A stretch of DNA of 64,000 bases. Origin: Brevundimonas mediterranea (GTDB lineage Bacteria > Pseudomonadota > Alphaproteobacteria > Caulobacterales > Caulobacteraceae). The DNA lies in the NCBI RefSeq assembly GCF_011064825.1, contig NZ_CP048751.1:3319374-3383373 (forward strand), read 5' to 3'. A program made the translations under genes and the position numbers. Shown piece after piece: positions 53,880-64,000 of this stretch (position 1 is its first letter; each line of letters starts with the position of its first letter). Under the pieces are notes generated by a model. That model was not told the DNA's origin. It saw only the letters and a program-made list of their open reading frames with translations, and did not search any database.

Positions 53880-55232
53880 ATGTCCGTCTCGACGACCCCT
53901 TCGTCAGAGTCGCTGGAACGCGACGCCGCAGCCCTCCACTCCGATCACGGCAAGGTGGACGCCGGCGAAATCGCCATCGGCGTGATCATTGGCCGGACGT
54001 CGGAGTTCTTTGACTTCTTCGTCTACGCCATCGCTTCCGTGGTCGTGTTTCCGCAACTGATCTTCCCGTTCGCCGGGCCGATCGGCGGCACGCTGCTGTC
54101 CTTCGCGATCTTCGCCCTGGCCTTCCTGGCCCGCCCTTTCGGCACGGCCCTGTTCATCGCCATCGACCAGAAGTTCGGGCGCGGCGCCAAGCTTACCATA
54201 GCGCTGTTCCTGCTGGGCACCTCGACCGTCGCGGTGGCCTTCCTGCCCGGCTATGAAACCATCGGCATCGCCGCCGCCGTACTGCTCGCTGTCTTCCGCA
54301 TCGGTCAGGGCGTCGCGCTGGGGGGCGCCTGGGACGGCCTGGCTTCGCTTCTGGCGGTCAACGCCCCCGAGAATCGCCGCGGCTGGTACGCCATGATTCC
54401 CCAACTGGGCGCGCCCATCGGCCTGATCGTCGCCTCTGCCCTGTTCGCCTTCTTCCTGAACACCCTGTCGGCGGCCGACTTCCTGGACTGGGGCTGGCGC
54501 TATCCCTTCTTCGTGGCCTTCGCCATCAACGTCGTGGCCCTGTTCGCCCGCCTTCGCATCGTCGTGACCCCCAGCTTCCAGAAGCTGTTCGAGACCCGCG
54601 AGTTGCAGCCCACTCCGGTCCACACCGCCATCAAGGCGGAAGGCCCCCGGATCGCCATCGGCGCCTTCGCCCCCCTGGCCAGCTTCGCCATGTTCCACAT
54701 GGTCACCGTCTTCCCCCTGTCCTGGGTCTTCCTGTTCACCCAGGAAACGCCGGTCCGCTTCCTGCTGATCGAAATGGTCGGGGCCGTTTTCGGCCTGCTG
54801 GCCATCCTCGCTTCGGGCGTTTTGGCCGATCGCTATGGCCGACGCGCCCTGCTGGCGGTCACCGCCGCCGGCATCGCCGCCTTCTCGGGCTTCGCCCCCC
54901 AGCTGCTGAACGGCGGGGCGATCGGCGAGCTGACCTTCATGATCTCCGGCTTCATCCTGCTGGGCCTGTCGTTCGGTCAAGCCTCCGGTCCGGTGGCGTC
55001 CAGCTTCTCCCTGGCCAACCGCTATACATCATCGGCCCTGACCTCGGACCTGGCCTGGCTGTTCGGCGCCGGCTTCGCCCCCCTGGTCGCCCTGTGGATC
55101 TCGAGCCAGTTCGGCCTGATCGCCGCCGGCGCCTATCTGCTGTCCGGCGCGATCTGCACCCTGGTCGCCCTGTGGCTCAACCGCGAACTGGCCCGCAGTT
55201 CCTCGGACAAGACCCCCGCCCCCAAGGCGTGA
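53880..55232 (+). CDS. MFS transporter, MHS-like
   Basis: 450 residues, 12 predicted membrane helices, resembling metabolite:H+ symporters. SEFFDFFVYAIASVVVFPQLIF opens helix 1 (the DFF/Y-YA motif of MHS transporters), RIGQGVALGGAWDG matches the helix 4 motif (usually GGEW), and LADRYGRRALLAVTAAG is the loop 8-9 motif. Substrate probably an organic acid or similar. Divergent from cyoA across a 210-bp spacer (53670-53879) with no gene; followed by a strong terminator. Confidence 0.9.
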   Translation: MSVSTTPSSESLERDAAALHSDHGKVDAGEIAIGVIIGRTSEFFDFFVYAIASVVVFPQLIFPFAGPIGGTLLSFAIFALAFLARPFGTALFIAIDQKFGRGAKLTIALFLLGTSTVAVAFLPGYETIGIAAAVLLAVFRIGQGVALGGAWDGLASLLAVNAPENRRGWYAMIPQLGAPIGLIVASALFAFFLNTLSAADFLDWGWRYPFFVAFAINVVALFARLRIVVTPSFQKLFETRELQPTPVHTAIKAEGPRIAIGAFAPLASFAMFHMVTVFPLSWVFLFTQETPVRFLLIEMVGAVFGLLAILASGVLADRYGRRALLAVTAAGIAAFSGFAPQLLNGGAIGELTFMISGFILLGLSFGQASGPVASSFSLANRYTSSALTSDLAWLFGAGFAPLVALWISSQFGLIAAGAYLLSGAICTLVALWLNRELARSSSDKTPAPKA

Positions 55233-55252
55233 TCCGCTTCAGCCGGATCGGA

Positions 55253-55290
55253 AAGCCCCGGTCTCGCCAGGCGGGACCGGGGCTTTTTTG
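55253..55290 (+). terminator. Intrinsic terminator of the MFS gene
   Basis: AAAGCCCCGGTC and GACCGGGGCTTT form a 12-bp stem with a small internal loop, followed by further T residues (six in a row). It starts 20 bases past the MFS stop and is a textbook bacterial terminator. The 200 bases after it, up to the epimerase stop at 55490, show no convincing gene. Confidence 0.95.
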
Positions 55291-55489
55291 TCGCCGCCGC
55301 GGCGGTGCGTCAGCGGCGGTCGTGCGGCAGACCGAACCTGTCGACGATCCGATATTCTATCACGGGTCCAGCACGGCTGCCTCCGGCTTCGGCTCTGCCG
55401 TGTTCAAGCCCGGCCAATCGCCCGAGCAGGTCGGTCGCAACGCCGCCGCCTTCGTGACGGCCTGGAACGGGCGGCGCGCGGAACGGCCT

Positions 55490-56380
55490 CTAGATCGCTT
55501 CGGCCGTCAGACGCATGACCAGGGTAAGGTGTTCGCCTGGCGCCAGTCGCGCCAGCCCGCCGGCCTCGCCCGGCGTCCCGTTCAGAATGTCCGGTCGGTG
55601 CGTCACCGGCTCGACACAGAAGAAGTCGGCCCCGACGGGAGCATAGACCTGGACCCAGTCCGCGCCCGCGCCGCCGTTCAGCACGATGCGGTGCCCGTCC
55701 CCGTCCAGCAGGGCCTCGCCGGTCCAGCCGGCGTAGGCGTGATCGACAAAGGGGGCCTCGGCCAGGGCCAGGCCGTCGCCCCAGTCCGCCACCGCATCCG
55801 GCGCCGCCAGCCGTTCGGGAATTCCGCGCGCGTCGGTCAGCCACACCCCCGTCGCCGAAAGCCTGAGCCGGGTGTCTGGATGTCTGGGGAAATAGGGATG
55901 CAGGCCCAGGCCGGCGGGCATGACCGTATCGCCGGTGTTGGTCACCGACAGGCTGATCTCCAGCCCCTGGTCCGTCAGCCTGACCGCCTGACGCGCCCGC
56001 CACGGCCAAGGCCAGCCGCCTGCTTGGGCCGCAGCCTGGTCCGACCAGTCCAGCCTCAGGTCGGCGCTCGCATCGTCGACGGCCTCGACCGCCCAGGGCT
56101 TCAGCCAGCCGTCTCCGTGATGGGCGTGGGGGGCGAACCGGTCCAGCGCGGTCAGCCTGACCTCGCGCCCCTCGAACACGAACCGCGCGTCGGCGATCCG
56201 GTTGGCGTAGGGGACTAGCGGGAAACAGGCGGTTTCCAGCAGGTCGGTCGCCCCCTTCGGCGTTGGCCGCAACACCGATCGGCCATGTAGGCTCAGGTCT
56301 AGGATCGCGCCGCCCAGACCCGGCGTCAGGGAGGCGCGCCAGTCTCCGGCGCGCAATTGGATTACGGCTTCGGCGCTCAC
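55490..56380 (-). CDS. Aldose 1-epimerase
   Basis: 296 residues of the galactose mutarotase fold, interconverting sugar anomers. RFAPHAHHGDGWLKPWAV holds the first catalytic His, GLGLHPYFP the second, and FFCVEPVTHRPD the catalytic Glu. GTG 56380 is chosen because it overlaps the upstream stop by 4 bases and the sequence becomes protein-like there. Upstream neighbour is a truncated SMP-30 gene, suggesting the remains of a sugar-acid operon. Confidence 0.9.
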   Translation of the reverse strand: MSAEAVIQLRAGDWRASLTPGLGGAILDLSLHGRSVLRPTPKGATDLLETACFPLVPYANRIADARFVFEGREVRLTALDRFAPHAHHGDGWLKPWAVEAVDDASADLRLDWSDQAAAQAGGWPWPWRARQAVRLTDQGLEISLSVTNTGDTVMPAGLGLHPYFPRHPDTRLRLSATGVWLTDARGIPERLAAPDAVADWGDGLALAEAPFVDHAYAGWTGEALLDGDGHRIVLNGGAGADWVQVYAPVGADFFCVEPVTHRPDILNGTPGEAGGLARLAPGEHLTLVMRLTAEAI

Positions 56381-56700
56381 GGACGGACGCGGTTCTGCGG
56401 CCGGTCCGCCTCGACCGGCTGGATCATGGTGAAGACGCCCGTTTCCGGGTCGAATCGATGCAGGCCGCCACCGACGCCGTAGACCAGCGAACCGTCCTCG
56501 GCCGGCAGGGCGAAGCCGGTCTGGTCCGGCGAGTCCCACAAGGCGGTCTCGCCGCTCCCGGACGTATAACGATGCAGCTTTCGACCCTTGATGTCGACGA
56601 ACCACACCGCCTTGCGCTCGGCGTCCCATACTGGCCCCTCGCCCAGCTCCGCCCGGACGTCCCAGACCAGTTCCGGGGAGGTCGGCTTCGTTTCGCTCAT
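56377..56700 (-). pseudogene. Truncated SMP-30/gluconolactonase-like gene
   Basis: 107 residues that match only the first third of SMP-30/LRE lactonases (about 290 residues): WDVRAELGEGPVWDAERKAVWFVDIKGRKLHRY, with the metal-ligand Glu in ELGEGP, then FALPAEDGSLVYG and VEADRPQNRVRP followed directly by a stop. In intact members ENRxNDG comes at this point and supplies the Asn metal ligand, so the rest of the beta-propeller is gone. The stop sits on the epimerase GTG. Looks like an internal deletion joining the two genes; probably inactive. Confidence 0.75.
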
Positions 56701-56809
56701 GATTCGGCCCGCCGAATTGAAGGTGTTGATCTGGTGGTGGAAATCCGTCGCTGTAAGACGCTGTGCAGGCGACGCCCCAAAACCCGCGCTTCCGAACGCG
56801 CGACCGGCG

Positions 56810-57967
56810 TCAGATCAGGCCTTGGCCCTTGGGCAGTTCGGCGTAACGGTGCACGCGCGTGGCCATCACCAGGCCGAAACCGATCATCACCGTCAGCATC
56901 ACCGTGCCGCCATAGGACAGCAGCGGCATCGGCACCCCCACGACGGGCGCCAGCCCCATGACCATCGCGCCGTTGATCAGCACATACATGGCGAAGGTCG
57001 CGGTCACCCCCGACGCAGCCAGACGGCCGAAATGGCTGTGCGACAGGGATGCGATCCGCAGCGAGATCAGGATGATCGCCGCATAACAGGCCAGGATGGT
57101 GAAGGAACCGACGAAACCGAACTCCTCGGACACCGCCGCGAAGATGAAATCAGTGTGTTTTTCGGGCAGGAATTCCAGCTGGCTCTGGCTGCCCAGGCCG
57201 AATCCCTTGCCCAGGAAACCGCCGGAGCCCAGGGCGATCTTGGACTGCATGATGTGATAGCCCGTGCCCGACGGATCGGCCTCCGGGTTCAGGAAGGTCA
57301 GCACCCTGTGGCGTTGATACTCGTGCATGCCGAACATCACATAGGGCGGGATCAGCGCCACGGCGGCGGCGCCCACAGCAGCGATGATCTTCCAGCTCAG
57401 CCCCGCCATGAACATGATGGCCGCGCCGGTCAGGCCGATCAGCATGGCCGAGCCCAGGTCCGGCTGGTGCGCCACCAGCAGGAAGGGCAGGCCGATGATG
57501 GCGACTGGATAGATCAGCTTCCAGTGGAAGCTGGCCTCCTTGGCCGAAGCGCCGTGATACCAGCGCGCCAGGGCCAGAACGACGCCGATCTTCATGATCT
57601 CCGACGGCTGGATGCGCGTCACGCCGAGGTTCAGCCAGCGGGTCGCGCCCATGGCCGTATAACCCAGGCCCGGAACCTCGATCAGGGCCAGCATCAGCAG
57701 GGCCACCCCATAGACCGGATAGGCCAGGCCGAACCAGAAGCGGATATTGACCATGGACAGGGCCAGCATCAGGGCCACACACATGCCGAAGCGGATCAGG
57801 TGTTTCGCCGCCCACGGCGACCAGGACCCTCCGCCCACGGAATAGAGCATCAATGCGCCGGTGCCGGACACCACGCAGATCAGAGCCAGCAGACGCCAGT
57901 CGATCTGGCTGATCTTGGTCGAAACGCGCTCGCGCTCGCCGGGACGGGACAGGGCGGAAGCGGTCAT
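56810..57967 (-). CDS. rodA: Rod shape-determining protein RodA
   Basis: 385-residue SEDS glycosyltransferase that polymerises glycan strands for lateral wall growth with PBP2. About ten membrane helices; LGLTRIQPSEIMKIGVVLAL-like segment (seen as GVTRIQPSEIMKIG), LVAHQPDLGSAMLI with the catalytic Asp, GLAPVVGVPMPLLSYGGTVM at the end. ATG shares one base with the mrdA stop. Last gene of mreC-mreD-mrdA-rodA. Confidence 0.97.
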   Translation of the reverse strand: MTASALSRPGERERVSTKISQIDWRLLALICVVSGTGALMLYSVGGGSWSPWAAKHLIRFGMCVALMLALSMVNIRFWFGLAYPVYGVALLMLALIEVPGLGYTAMGATRWLNLGVTRIQPSEIMKIGVVLALARWYHGASAKEASFHWKLIYPVAIIGLPFLLVAHQPDLGSAMLIGLTGAAIMFMAGLSWKIIAAVGAAAVALIPPYVMFGMHEYQRHRVLTFLNPEADPSGTGYHIMQSKIALGSGGFLGKGFGLGSQSQLEFLPEKHTDFIFAAVSEEFGFVGSFTILACYAAIILISLRIASLSHSHFGRLAASGVTATFAMYVLINGAMVMGLAPVVGVPMPLLSYGGTVMLTVMIGFGLVMATRVHRYAELPKGQGLI

Positions 57968-60027
57968 CAGCGCGGCTCGGACAGATAGGGACGCGGGCCC
58001 GTGGTGACGGTCGGCATCTGACGGGTGCGACGCGCCGTCTCAGCCCCCACGACATCCGGCTCGGGAGGCGCAGCGCCTTCTAGTTCGGCTGTCTCGGCCG
58101 AGGCTGTAGGCTCCGGTGGTGGTGGTCGCGTCATACGCGCCACCATGTCCGGGTCCTTAAGCAGCACTGTGCGCATGATTTCGCGCGCACGTGGAGCCGC
58201 AGCGGTCGATCCGGCCAAGCCGCCATGCTCAATGATGACGGCGATAGCGTAGCGCGGCTCGTCCACAGGGGCGAACGCCACAAATAGGTTGTGGTCCTTC
58301 AGCGCCCAGGTGACGTCGGCGCTCTTGCGAGAGCCTGTTCCGTAGTTGCGCACCTGCGCCGTGCCTGTCTTGCCGGCCATCTTGATGTCGCCGAGCCCTA
58401 GCTGGCTCTGGCGATAGGCGCCGCCCCCGACGTCATTGGCCACCGCCACCATGCCCTGACGAACAATTTCGAGGTGTTCGGGTGGGAAGGGCAGATCGGG
58501 CACCGCAGCGCCGCTGGGTTGATCCACCCCGCCGACCGACTTGATCAGACGCGGCATGATCGCCTTTCGTGCATTGGCGAAGCGCGCGGTCGTCACTGCC
58601 AGTTGCAGAGCTGTGACGTTCACGTCGCCCTGCCCGATCGCAACCGACAAGGTCTCGCCTGGATACCAGGTCCGAGAATCAGGGTTTGGATTGTTCTTGT
58701 TGTAGTTCGCCTTCCAGGCCCGACTGGGAATCGATCCGGCCTTCTGGTTGCCGACCCCGATGTCATAGGTCTGCATGAAGCCGATCTTCTTGCCGACCTC
58801 CTGAATCTTATCGACGCCGGCCCGATTGCACATGTGATAAAAATAGACATCGCACGACGTCTTAATCGCATCATGCATGTTCATGGGGCCGTGGCCGCCG
58901 GGTTTCCAGCAGCGGAAAGTCCGTGACCCGAAGCGATAGCCGCCGGTGCAGACCACCCGCTCGTCAGGATCGACCCCAGCCTCCAGCAAGGCCAGCGAGG
59001 TTGTCAGTTTGAACGTCGACCCGGGGTGAAAGACGCCGCCGATGGCCTTGTCGAGCAGCGGCTTGCGCTCATAATCGCGGAGAGCGCTGTAGACGTTGGA
59101 GGGAATACCGCCAACAAACAGGTTGGGGTCGAACGAGGGCGCGGACACCATGCAGAGGATGTCGCCGTTGCGGACGTCCATCACCACGCAACCGCCGGAC
59201 TCTTCGCCGAACACCTCCAGCGCCCGGTTCTGGACATCGGCGTCCAGAGTAAGAACAACCTCCTTGCCCGGCACGGCGGTGCGTGAACCGCCGATATCCT
59301 CGGCCACCACCCGGCCCCGAGCGTCCACTTCAACCCGGTTGCCGCCCGGCTCTCCGCGCAGGGCTTCGTCCAGCGCTTTTTCGACGCCTTGGCGTCCGAT
59401 CCGGAAACCGGGGTTGAACAGCAGCGGCGGCACCGTCTCGCCCTTATCGCGGATCGCCTTGACGTCGCGGTCAGACACCTTGGCGACATAACCGATCACA
59501 TGGGCGAAGGCGCCGCCGAACGGATAGTACCGGGCCTCGTTCATGTCGGCCATGACGCCGGGCAGTTCGTTGGCGTACTGGTTGACCTTGGCGAACTCCT
59601 CCCAGGTCAGGTCGCTCTTGACCGGCACGGGGTTGAACTTGGGCGAGGCGTTGACCTCGCGGATGATCGCGCGTCGACGTTCCAGGGTGTCGGGCAGCAG
59701 ACGGCCCAGAAGATCCAGCGTCTGATCCAGATCCTTGGTCTCGTCACGGATCACCAGCACCCGGAAACTGGGCCGGTTGCCGGCGATGACCACGCCGTTG
59801 CGATCCTTGATCAGGCCGCGCGGCGGCGGGACCAGGCGGAAGTTGAACTGGTTCTGCGACGACAGGGTCGCATATTCCTGGGCCTGGACGACCTGAAGCT
59901 GGGCCAGCCGCCCCACCAGGGCCGTGACCCCCAGGGCCGTCAGCCCGCCGAACACGAAGGTGCGGCGCAGGAAGGAGCCCTGGCGCTCGTTGACGTCGGA
60001 AAAGAAGATGGAGGGTTCGCCGCTCAT
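57967..60027 (-). CDS. mrdA: Penicillin-binding protein 2
   Basis: 686-residue class B transpeptidase of the elongasome. Single N-terminal membrane helix (about 25-45), dimerisation domain, and penicillin-binding domain with SxxK in HPGSTFKLTTSLALL, SxN region and KTG in MAGKTGTAQVRNYG. Ends with a long Pro/Glu/Ala-rich tail (about 60 residues) that is likely disordered. Start overlaps the mreD stop by 4 bases. Confidence 0.97.
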   Translation of the reverse strand: MSGEPSIFFSDVNERQGSFLRRTFVFGGLTALGVTALVGRLAQLQVVQAQEYATLSSQNQFNFRLVPPPRGLIKDRNGVVIAGNRPSFRVLVIRDETKDLDQTLDLLGRLLPDTLERRRAIIREVNASPKFNPVPVKSDLTWEEFAKVNQYANELPGVMADMNEARYYPFGGAFAHVIGYVAKVSDRDVKAIRDKGETVPPLLFNPGFRIGRQGVEKALDEALRGEPGGNRVEVDARGRVVAEDIGGSRTAVPGKEVVLTLDADVQNRALEVFGEESGGCVVMDVRNGDILCMVSAPSFDPNLFVGGIPSNVYSALRDYERKPLLDKAIGGVFHPGSTFKLTTSLALLEAGVDPDERVVCTGGYRFGSRTFRCWKPGGHGPMNMHDAIKTSCDVYFYHMCNRAGVDKIQEVGKKIGFMQTYDIGVGNQKAGSIPSRAWKANYNKNNPNPDSRTWYPGETLSVAIGQGDVNVTALQLAVTTARFANARKAIMPRLIKSVGGVDQPSGAAVPDLPFPPEHLEIVRQGMVAVANDVGGGAYRQSQLGLGDIKMAGKTGTAQVRNYGTGSRKSADVTWALKDHNLFVAFAPVDEPRYAIAVIIEHGGLAGSTAAAPRAREIMRTVLLKDPDMVARMTRPPPPEPTASAETAELEGAAPPEPDVVGAETARRTRQMPTVTTGPRPYLSEPR

Positions 60028-60542
60028 CGGAACCGGATATCCCCGTCGTCGAACCGTTCCAGCATCCAGTCGGCGATCGGATACAGGATCAGGGTCGGCA
60101 GAATCTGGCCGATCAGGCCCAGAATCGCCGGCGGATTGCCCGCCCTCACCGCCACGATCACATAGGCGACCAGGAAGGCGGCCAGGGTGCAGGCCATATA
60201 CCAGGCGAAGCGGATCACGCCCTCATGCCCAGCCAGCAGATTGCGCGACAAGAGGATCACGACATAGACGCCCATCAGACACAGAGCCCAAAGGCCCAGC
60301 GGTCCGTTCCAGAACAGGTCCAGGAACAGACCAAGCCCGAACAATACTGCGGGCGCCGTCATCGACGGCCGGATCAGCGGCCAGGCGAAGGCCAGCACCA
60401 TCGGAAACACCGGCTCAGGCAGCATCAAGCCGAACAGTTGCACAGGCGTGGCGAAGATGATGGTGGCGGCGATCGCCGCCAGGGCCGGATAGACGATCCA
60501 TTGCAGAGGTCCGACGACGCGGACCGCGACAGGACGTCTCAC
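60024..60542 (-). CDS. mreD: Rod shape-determining protein MreD
   Basis: 172 residues, five to six membrane helices with few motifs, as in MreD (IFATPVQLFGLMLPEPVFPMVLAFAW; LFGLGLFLDLFWNGPLGLWALCLMGVY). The position between mreC and mrdA and overlaps of 4 bases at both ends support the call. Forms the membrane anchor linking MreC to MreB. Confidence 0.92.
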   Translation of the reverse strand: MRRPVAVRVVGPLQWIVYPALAAIAATIIFATPVQLFGLMLPEPVFPMVLAFAWPLIRPSMTAPAVLFGLGLFLDLFWNGPLGLWALCLMGVYVVILLSRNLLAGHEGVIRFAWYMACTLAAFLVAYVIVAVRAGNPPAILGLIGQILPTLILYPIADWMLERFDDGDIRFR

Positions 60543-61690
60543 GTCGCGCCCTCCGGCGCCTGTGCGGGCGTTGGTTGTGGAGACATCGCCGCCGATGGCG
60601 CCTCGGCGGCGGGTCGAGGTTGCGCCGGACGAGTCTGAACGGGACGCGCCTGGGGCGCCGCCGGTGTTGTTGCAGGCGGTGTCGCGGCGACGGCGGCGGC
60701 GGCGCGCGCCCGTGCCACTTGGGCCTCCGCGGCCGCCTGACGGCGTGCTGCCGCGTCGCCGATGGCGCCCGCCTGTTCAGCGTTCGGCGGAGGCGCCGTG
60801 GTCAAGCCGGCCAGGGGCGGCGCATTGAGCGCGTTCGGATCGATCAGTTGGCCGAAGTCCTGGAACAGCAGAACCCGCACATAGTCGATGGCGCCGCGAT
60901 CGCTGAACAGCTTCACGCGCCAGCTGCCGTCGATCCCCTTGGCCGCCACGCCGATGGGAATGCCGCGCGGCAGGCCGCCGCCATCGCCGGAACTCAGGAT
61001 CCGGTCGCCCGCCTGCACAGAACCGGCCCCGCGCACGAACTCCAGCCGGGGGTTGTCGCTGCCGTCGCCGGTCAGCAGGGCGCGGGCGTCGGTGCGGTCC
61101 ACCAGAACCGGCGTACGGGACGCGACGTCGGTCAACAGCACCATCCGACTGACGCCGCCGGTGACGCCGGTGACGCGGCCGATCAGACCGTGCTCATTAA
61201 TGACCGGATTGCCGATCCGCACGCCTTTCGACGCGCCGACATCCACCAGCTTCGCGCGATTGAAGGGGCCGCGGGCATCCGAAATGGCGCGCGCCGTGAC
61301 CATGGGTACGGCCGGTTCGGTCCGCAGTCCCAGCATGGCTTCATAACGGGCGTTGACGTTCTTCAAGGCGATGGCCTGGTCGCGCCAGGGCTCCAACTCG
61401 GCCACCTCGGCCCTCAGCCGCCGGTTCTCGGACACTGCAAAGAAATACCCGCCGATGTAATCGGTGACGGCGCCGACCCAGCGCACCGGCGCGGCGAAGA
61501 CGCCGCTGACCGGCCCGGTCACAGAGGCCGCAGCCCCCCGCGCCCCGCCATAGCTGGAGCCGCCGTCCGGCGTCGTGCGATCGCTGACAAGAAGAAGAGC
61601 CGCGCCCGCCATGGCCACGACTGCGACCACCGCGGCGGTCCAGGCCAGCGGCACCTTCAGGTTTTCAAAAGGGCCGTCGCGAAACGCCAC
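60539..61690 (-). CDS. mreC: Rod shape-determining protein MreC
   Basis: 383 residues: N-terminal membrane helix (KVPLAWTAAVVAVVAMAGAALLL), coiled coil (RRLRAEVAELEPWRDQAIAL) and two beta-barrel domains (GPFNRAKLVDVGASKGVRIGNPVINEHGLIGRVTG; LSSGDGGGLPRGIPIGVAAK). A Pro/Ala-rich tail of about 90 residues follows. GTG 61690 has GGAAGG 7 bases upstream and begins just before the helix; the longer frame is disfavoured. Separated from mreB by 149 bp with no gene. Confidence 0.94.
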   Translation of the reverse strand: MAFRDGPFENLKVPLAWTAAVVAVVAMAGAALLLVSDRTTPDGGSSYGGARGAAASVTGPVSGVFAAPVRWVGAVTDYIGGYFFAVSENRRLRAEVAELEPWRDQAIALKNVNARYEAMLGLRTEPAVPMVTARAISDARGPFNRAKLVDVGASKGVRIGNPVINEHGLIGRVTGVTGGVSRMVLLTDVASRTPVLVDRTDARALLTGDGSDNPRLEFVRGAGSVQAGDRILSSGDGGGLPRGIPIGVAAKGIDGSWRVKLFSDRGAIDYVRVLLFQDFGQLIDPNALNAPPLAGLTTAPPPNAEQAGAIGDAAARRQAAAEAQVARARAAAAVAATPPATTPAAPQARPVQTRPAQPRPAAEAPSAAMSPQPTPAQAPEGAT

Positions 61691-61839
61691 GGGCGACCTT
61701 CCACATAAGGGGTTGGAATCGGCAGGCGCCCCTGCCGTCATGCCTGCCTATCGCAAAATCGGGGCCAGAATGGAACCGTTGATCGCGAAGGCCCGAAAGG
61801 ATTTGCAGCCAGGTTCTCACCCGGCTGCAGACGAATTGA

Positions 61840-63105
<1,266 letters not shown>

Positions 63106-63162
63106 TTAGCGTCATGAGGGTGGGAAACAGCCTGTGAAACATGCTGCCTCTCCCTTGTCGGA

Positions 63163-63876
63163 TCAGTCGCCGCGCGCGACTTCGCGCCGCTTCACCCATT
63201 CGCGAACACCCAGCATCAGAGCCAGCCAGGCCAGGGCCACGCCCGCCAGTATGGCCGAGGTCCAGATCCCGTCGCCGCTGACCGCCGTCATGAAGGATCC
63301 GCCGAAGAAGGCCACCAAGGCCGTCTTGGGCAGCACTCCGAGCGCGCAACCGGCCAGGAAGCCAGGAAACGACGCCCGCGCCGCGCCGAACGCCATGTTG
63401 ACGACGATGAAGGGCGCCGACGGCACGTTGCGGATCATGAAACTGGCGTAGAAGGCGTTCTGACCCACGAACCGAGTCAGCCGCCCCACCGTCCTGCCCC
63501 CGTGCCGTTCAAGCAGGCGCGCCGTCGGCCCGCGCCCCATCCAATAGGTGACGGCGGCCGAGGCGACCGTGGCGATCCAGCTGTACAGAAACCCGAACCA
63601 CGGCCCGAAGGCCACGACGCAGGCGGCGATCAGGATGAACTGCGGCGCCCCGAAGAAGGCCGCGACTGTGAAGACGACGATGGCGGCCGGCAGTCCCCAA
63701 GGCCCATGCCTGAACCCGCCCAGCCAGGCCTCCAGCCTCACCTCGGCGTCCAGGCCCAACTGGCTCTTGCCCACGGCGAACAGGGCGATCATGGCGCCCA
63801 GCAGAAGGGCCGTCGCCAGCACGGCGCGCCAGCGACGCGCCTCCATATTCGACAGGAAATCGATGATCCAGCGCAT
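63163..63876 (-). CDS. VTT-domain (SNARE-associated/DedA-like) membrane protein
   Basis: 237 residues, about five membrane helices. VVFTVAAFFGAPQFILIAACVVAFGPWFGFLYSW and SFMIRNVPSAPFIVVNMAFGAARASFPGFLAGCALG match the TVP38/TMEM64-type VTT domain, with the reentrant Gly/Pro-rich loops of DedA-like proteins. Members are linked to lipid carrier recycling and envelope stability. Two nearby Mets allow small start variations. The remaining 124 bases to the window end show no clear gene. Confidence 0.85.
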   Translation of the reverse strand: MRWIIDFLSNMEARRWRAVLATALLLGAMIALFAVGKSQLGLDAEVRLEAWLGGFRHGPWGLPAAIVVFTVAAFFGAPQFILIAACVVAFGPWFGFLYSWIATVASAAVTYWMGRGPTARLLERHGGRTVGRLTRFVGQNAFYASFMIRNVPSAPFIVVNMAFGAARASFPGFLAGCALGVLPKTALVAFFGGSFMTAVSGDGIWTSAILAGVALAWLALMLGVREWVKRREVARGD

Positions 63877-64000
63877 CAGGAGCGCCGCTTATCATCCTGT
63901 CCGGCGATTAGCGAGCGTCGGCGGATTGTCCCGAACGGCGACGGCGCGTAAGGAACCTCGCCTTCCCCGGCACGAACCTTCCAAGATCGACGGGATACCC

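Noticed and set aside
55291..55489. Open frame after the MFS terminator (FYHGSSTAASGFGSAVFKPG region)
   Set aside because: No start with a ribosome site and the frame simply runs on opposite the epimerase; probably non-coding.

Overview
The window looks like chromosomal DNA of a Caulobacterales alphaproteobacterium, most likely Brevundimonas or a close relative. It is high-GC (about two thirds by eye) and densely packed, with many start/stop overlaps of 1 or 4 bases. It carries a PopA-like Rec-Rec-degenerate GGDEF protein, a lineage-typical mreBCD-mrdA-rodA block, E1-beta with its own lipoyl domain, and a RegB/RegA redox pair next to a cytochrome bo3 operon. Almost all of it is core genome. 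No insertion sequence, prophage or CRISPR array was found. The one clearly foreign-looking stretch is about 39.45-41.83 kb.

Layout. 1-4.8 kb: pyruvate dehydrogenase E1 beta (partial) and alpha, a FtsB/DivIC-like divisome protein, enolase, a small lipoprotein and ribosomal protein L32 with a strong terminator. 5.0-8.6 kb: a minus-strand chain lipA, ratA-like, an LhgO-like FAD oxidoreductase, a maltose O-acetyltransferase-like enzyme and a GNAT acetyltransferase, the last four coupled by 4-base overlaps. 8.7-16.0 kb: a stand-alone acyl-ACP-synthetase-like enzyme, DODA-like dioxygenase, WrbA, two overlapping peptidase-like genes, a GPH sugar transporter, MazG and a HAD phosphatase. 16.0-24.9 kb: Na+/H+ antiporter, HflX, Hfq, D-amino-acid transaminase, NtrX, NtrY, DusB. 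25.0-31.7 kb: IspDF, a membrane-fused spermidine-synthase-like protein, CinA C-terminal domain, TusA, YihY, PopA. 31.7-39.4 kb: Mfd, SdhE, RecG and a COG2509-type flavoprotein.

39.45-41.83 kb is a low-GC interruption with a single KAP-like P-loop NTPase gene, followed by a gene-free 436 bp that holds a tandem hairpin repeat duplicating the 3' end of the neighbouring MBL gene. 41.8-46.1 kb: MBL hydrolase, TatD, HolB, Tmk, RlpA and tRNA-Ser(UGA). 46.2-46.7 kb: a ClbS/DfsB-like gene of lower GC. 46.8-53.7 kb: one probable seven-gene operon, cyoABCD-surf1-regB-regA, joining a quinol oxidase to a quinone-sensing two-component system. 53.9-56.7 kb: an MFS transporter with a terminator, an aldose 1-epimerase and a C-terminally truncated SMP-30 gene. 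56.8-62.9 kb: the cell elongation block rodA, mrdA, mreD, mreC, mreB. 63.2-63.9 kb: a VTT-domain membrane protein.

The points most worth a second look are the lone KAP-like NTPase and its flanking repeats, the ntrYX pair without ntrBC together with an NtrX that has no GAFTGA loop, the PopA-type effector that keeps its c-di-GMP I-site while its active site has decayed, the redox regulator within the oxidase operon, the truncated SMP-30 gene, and the altered metal ligands in TatD and the MBL hydrolase. All family assignments come from motif and architecture recognition by eye; no database search was run.
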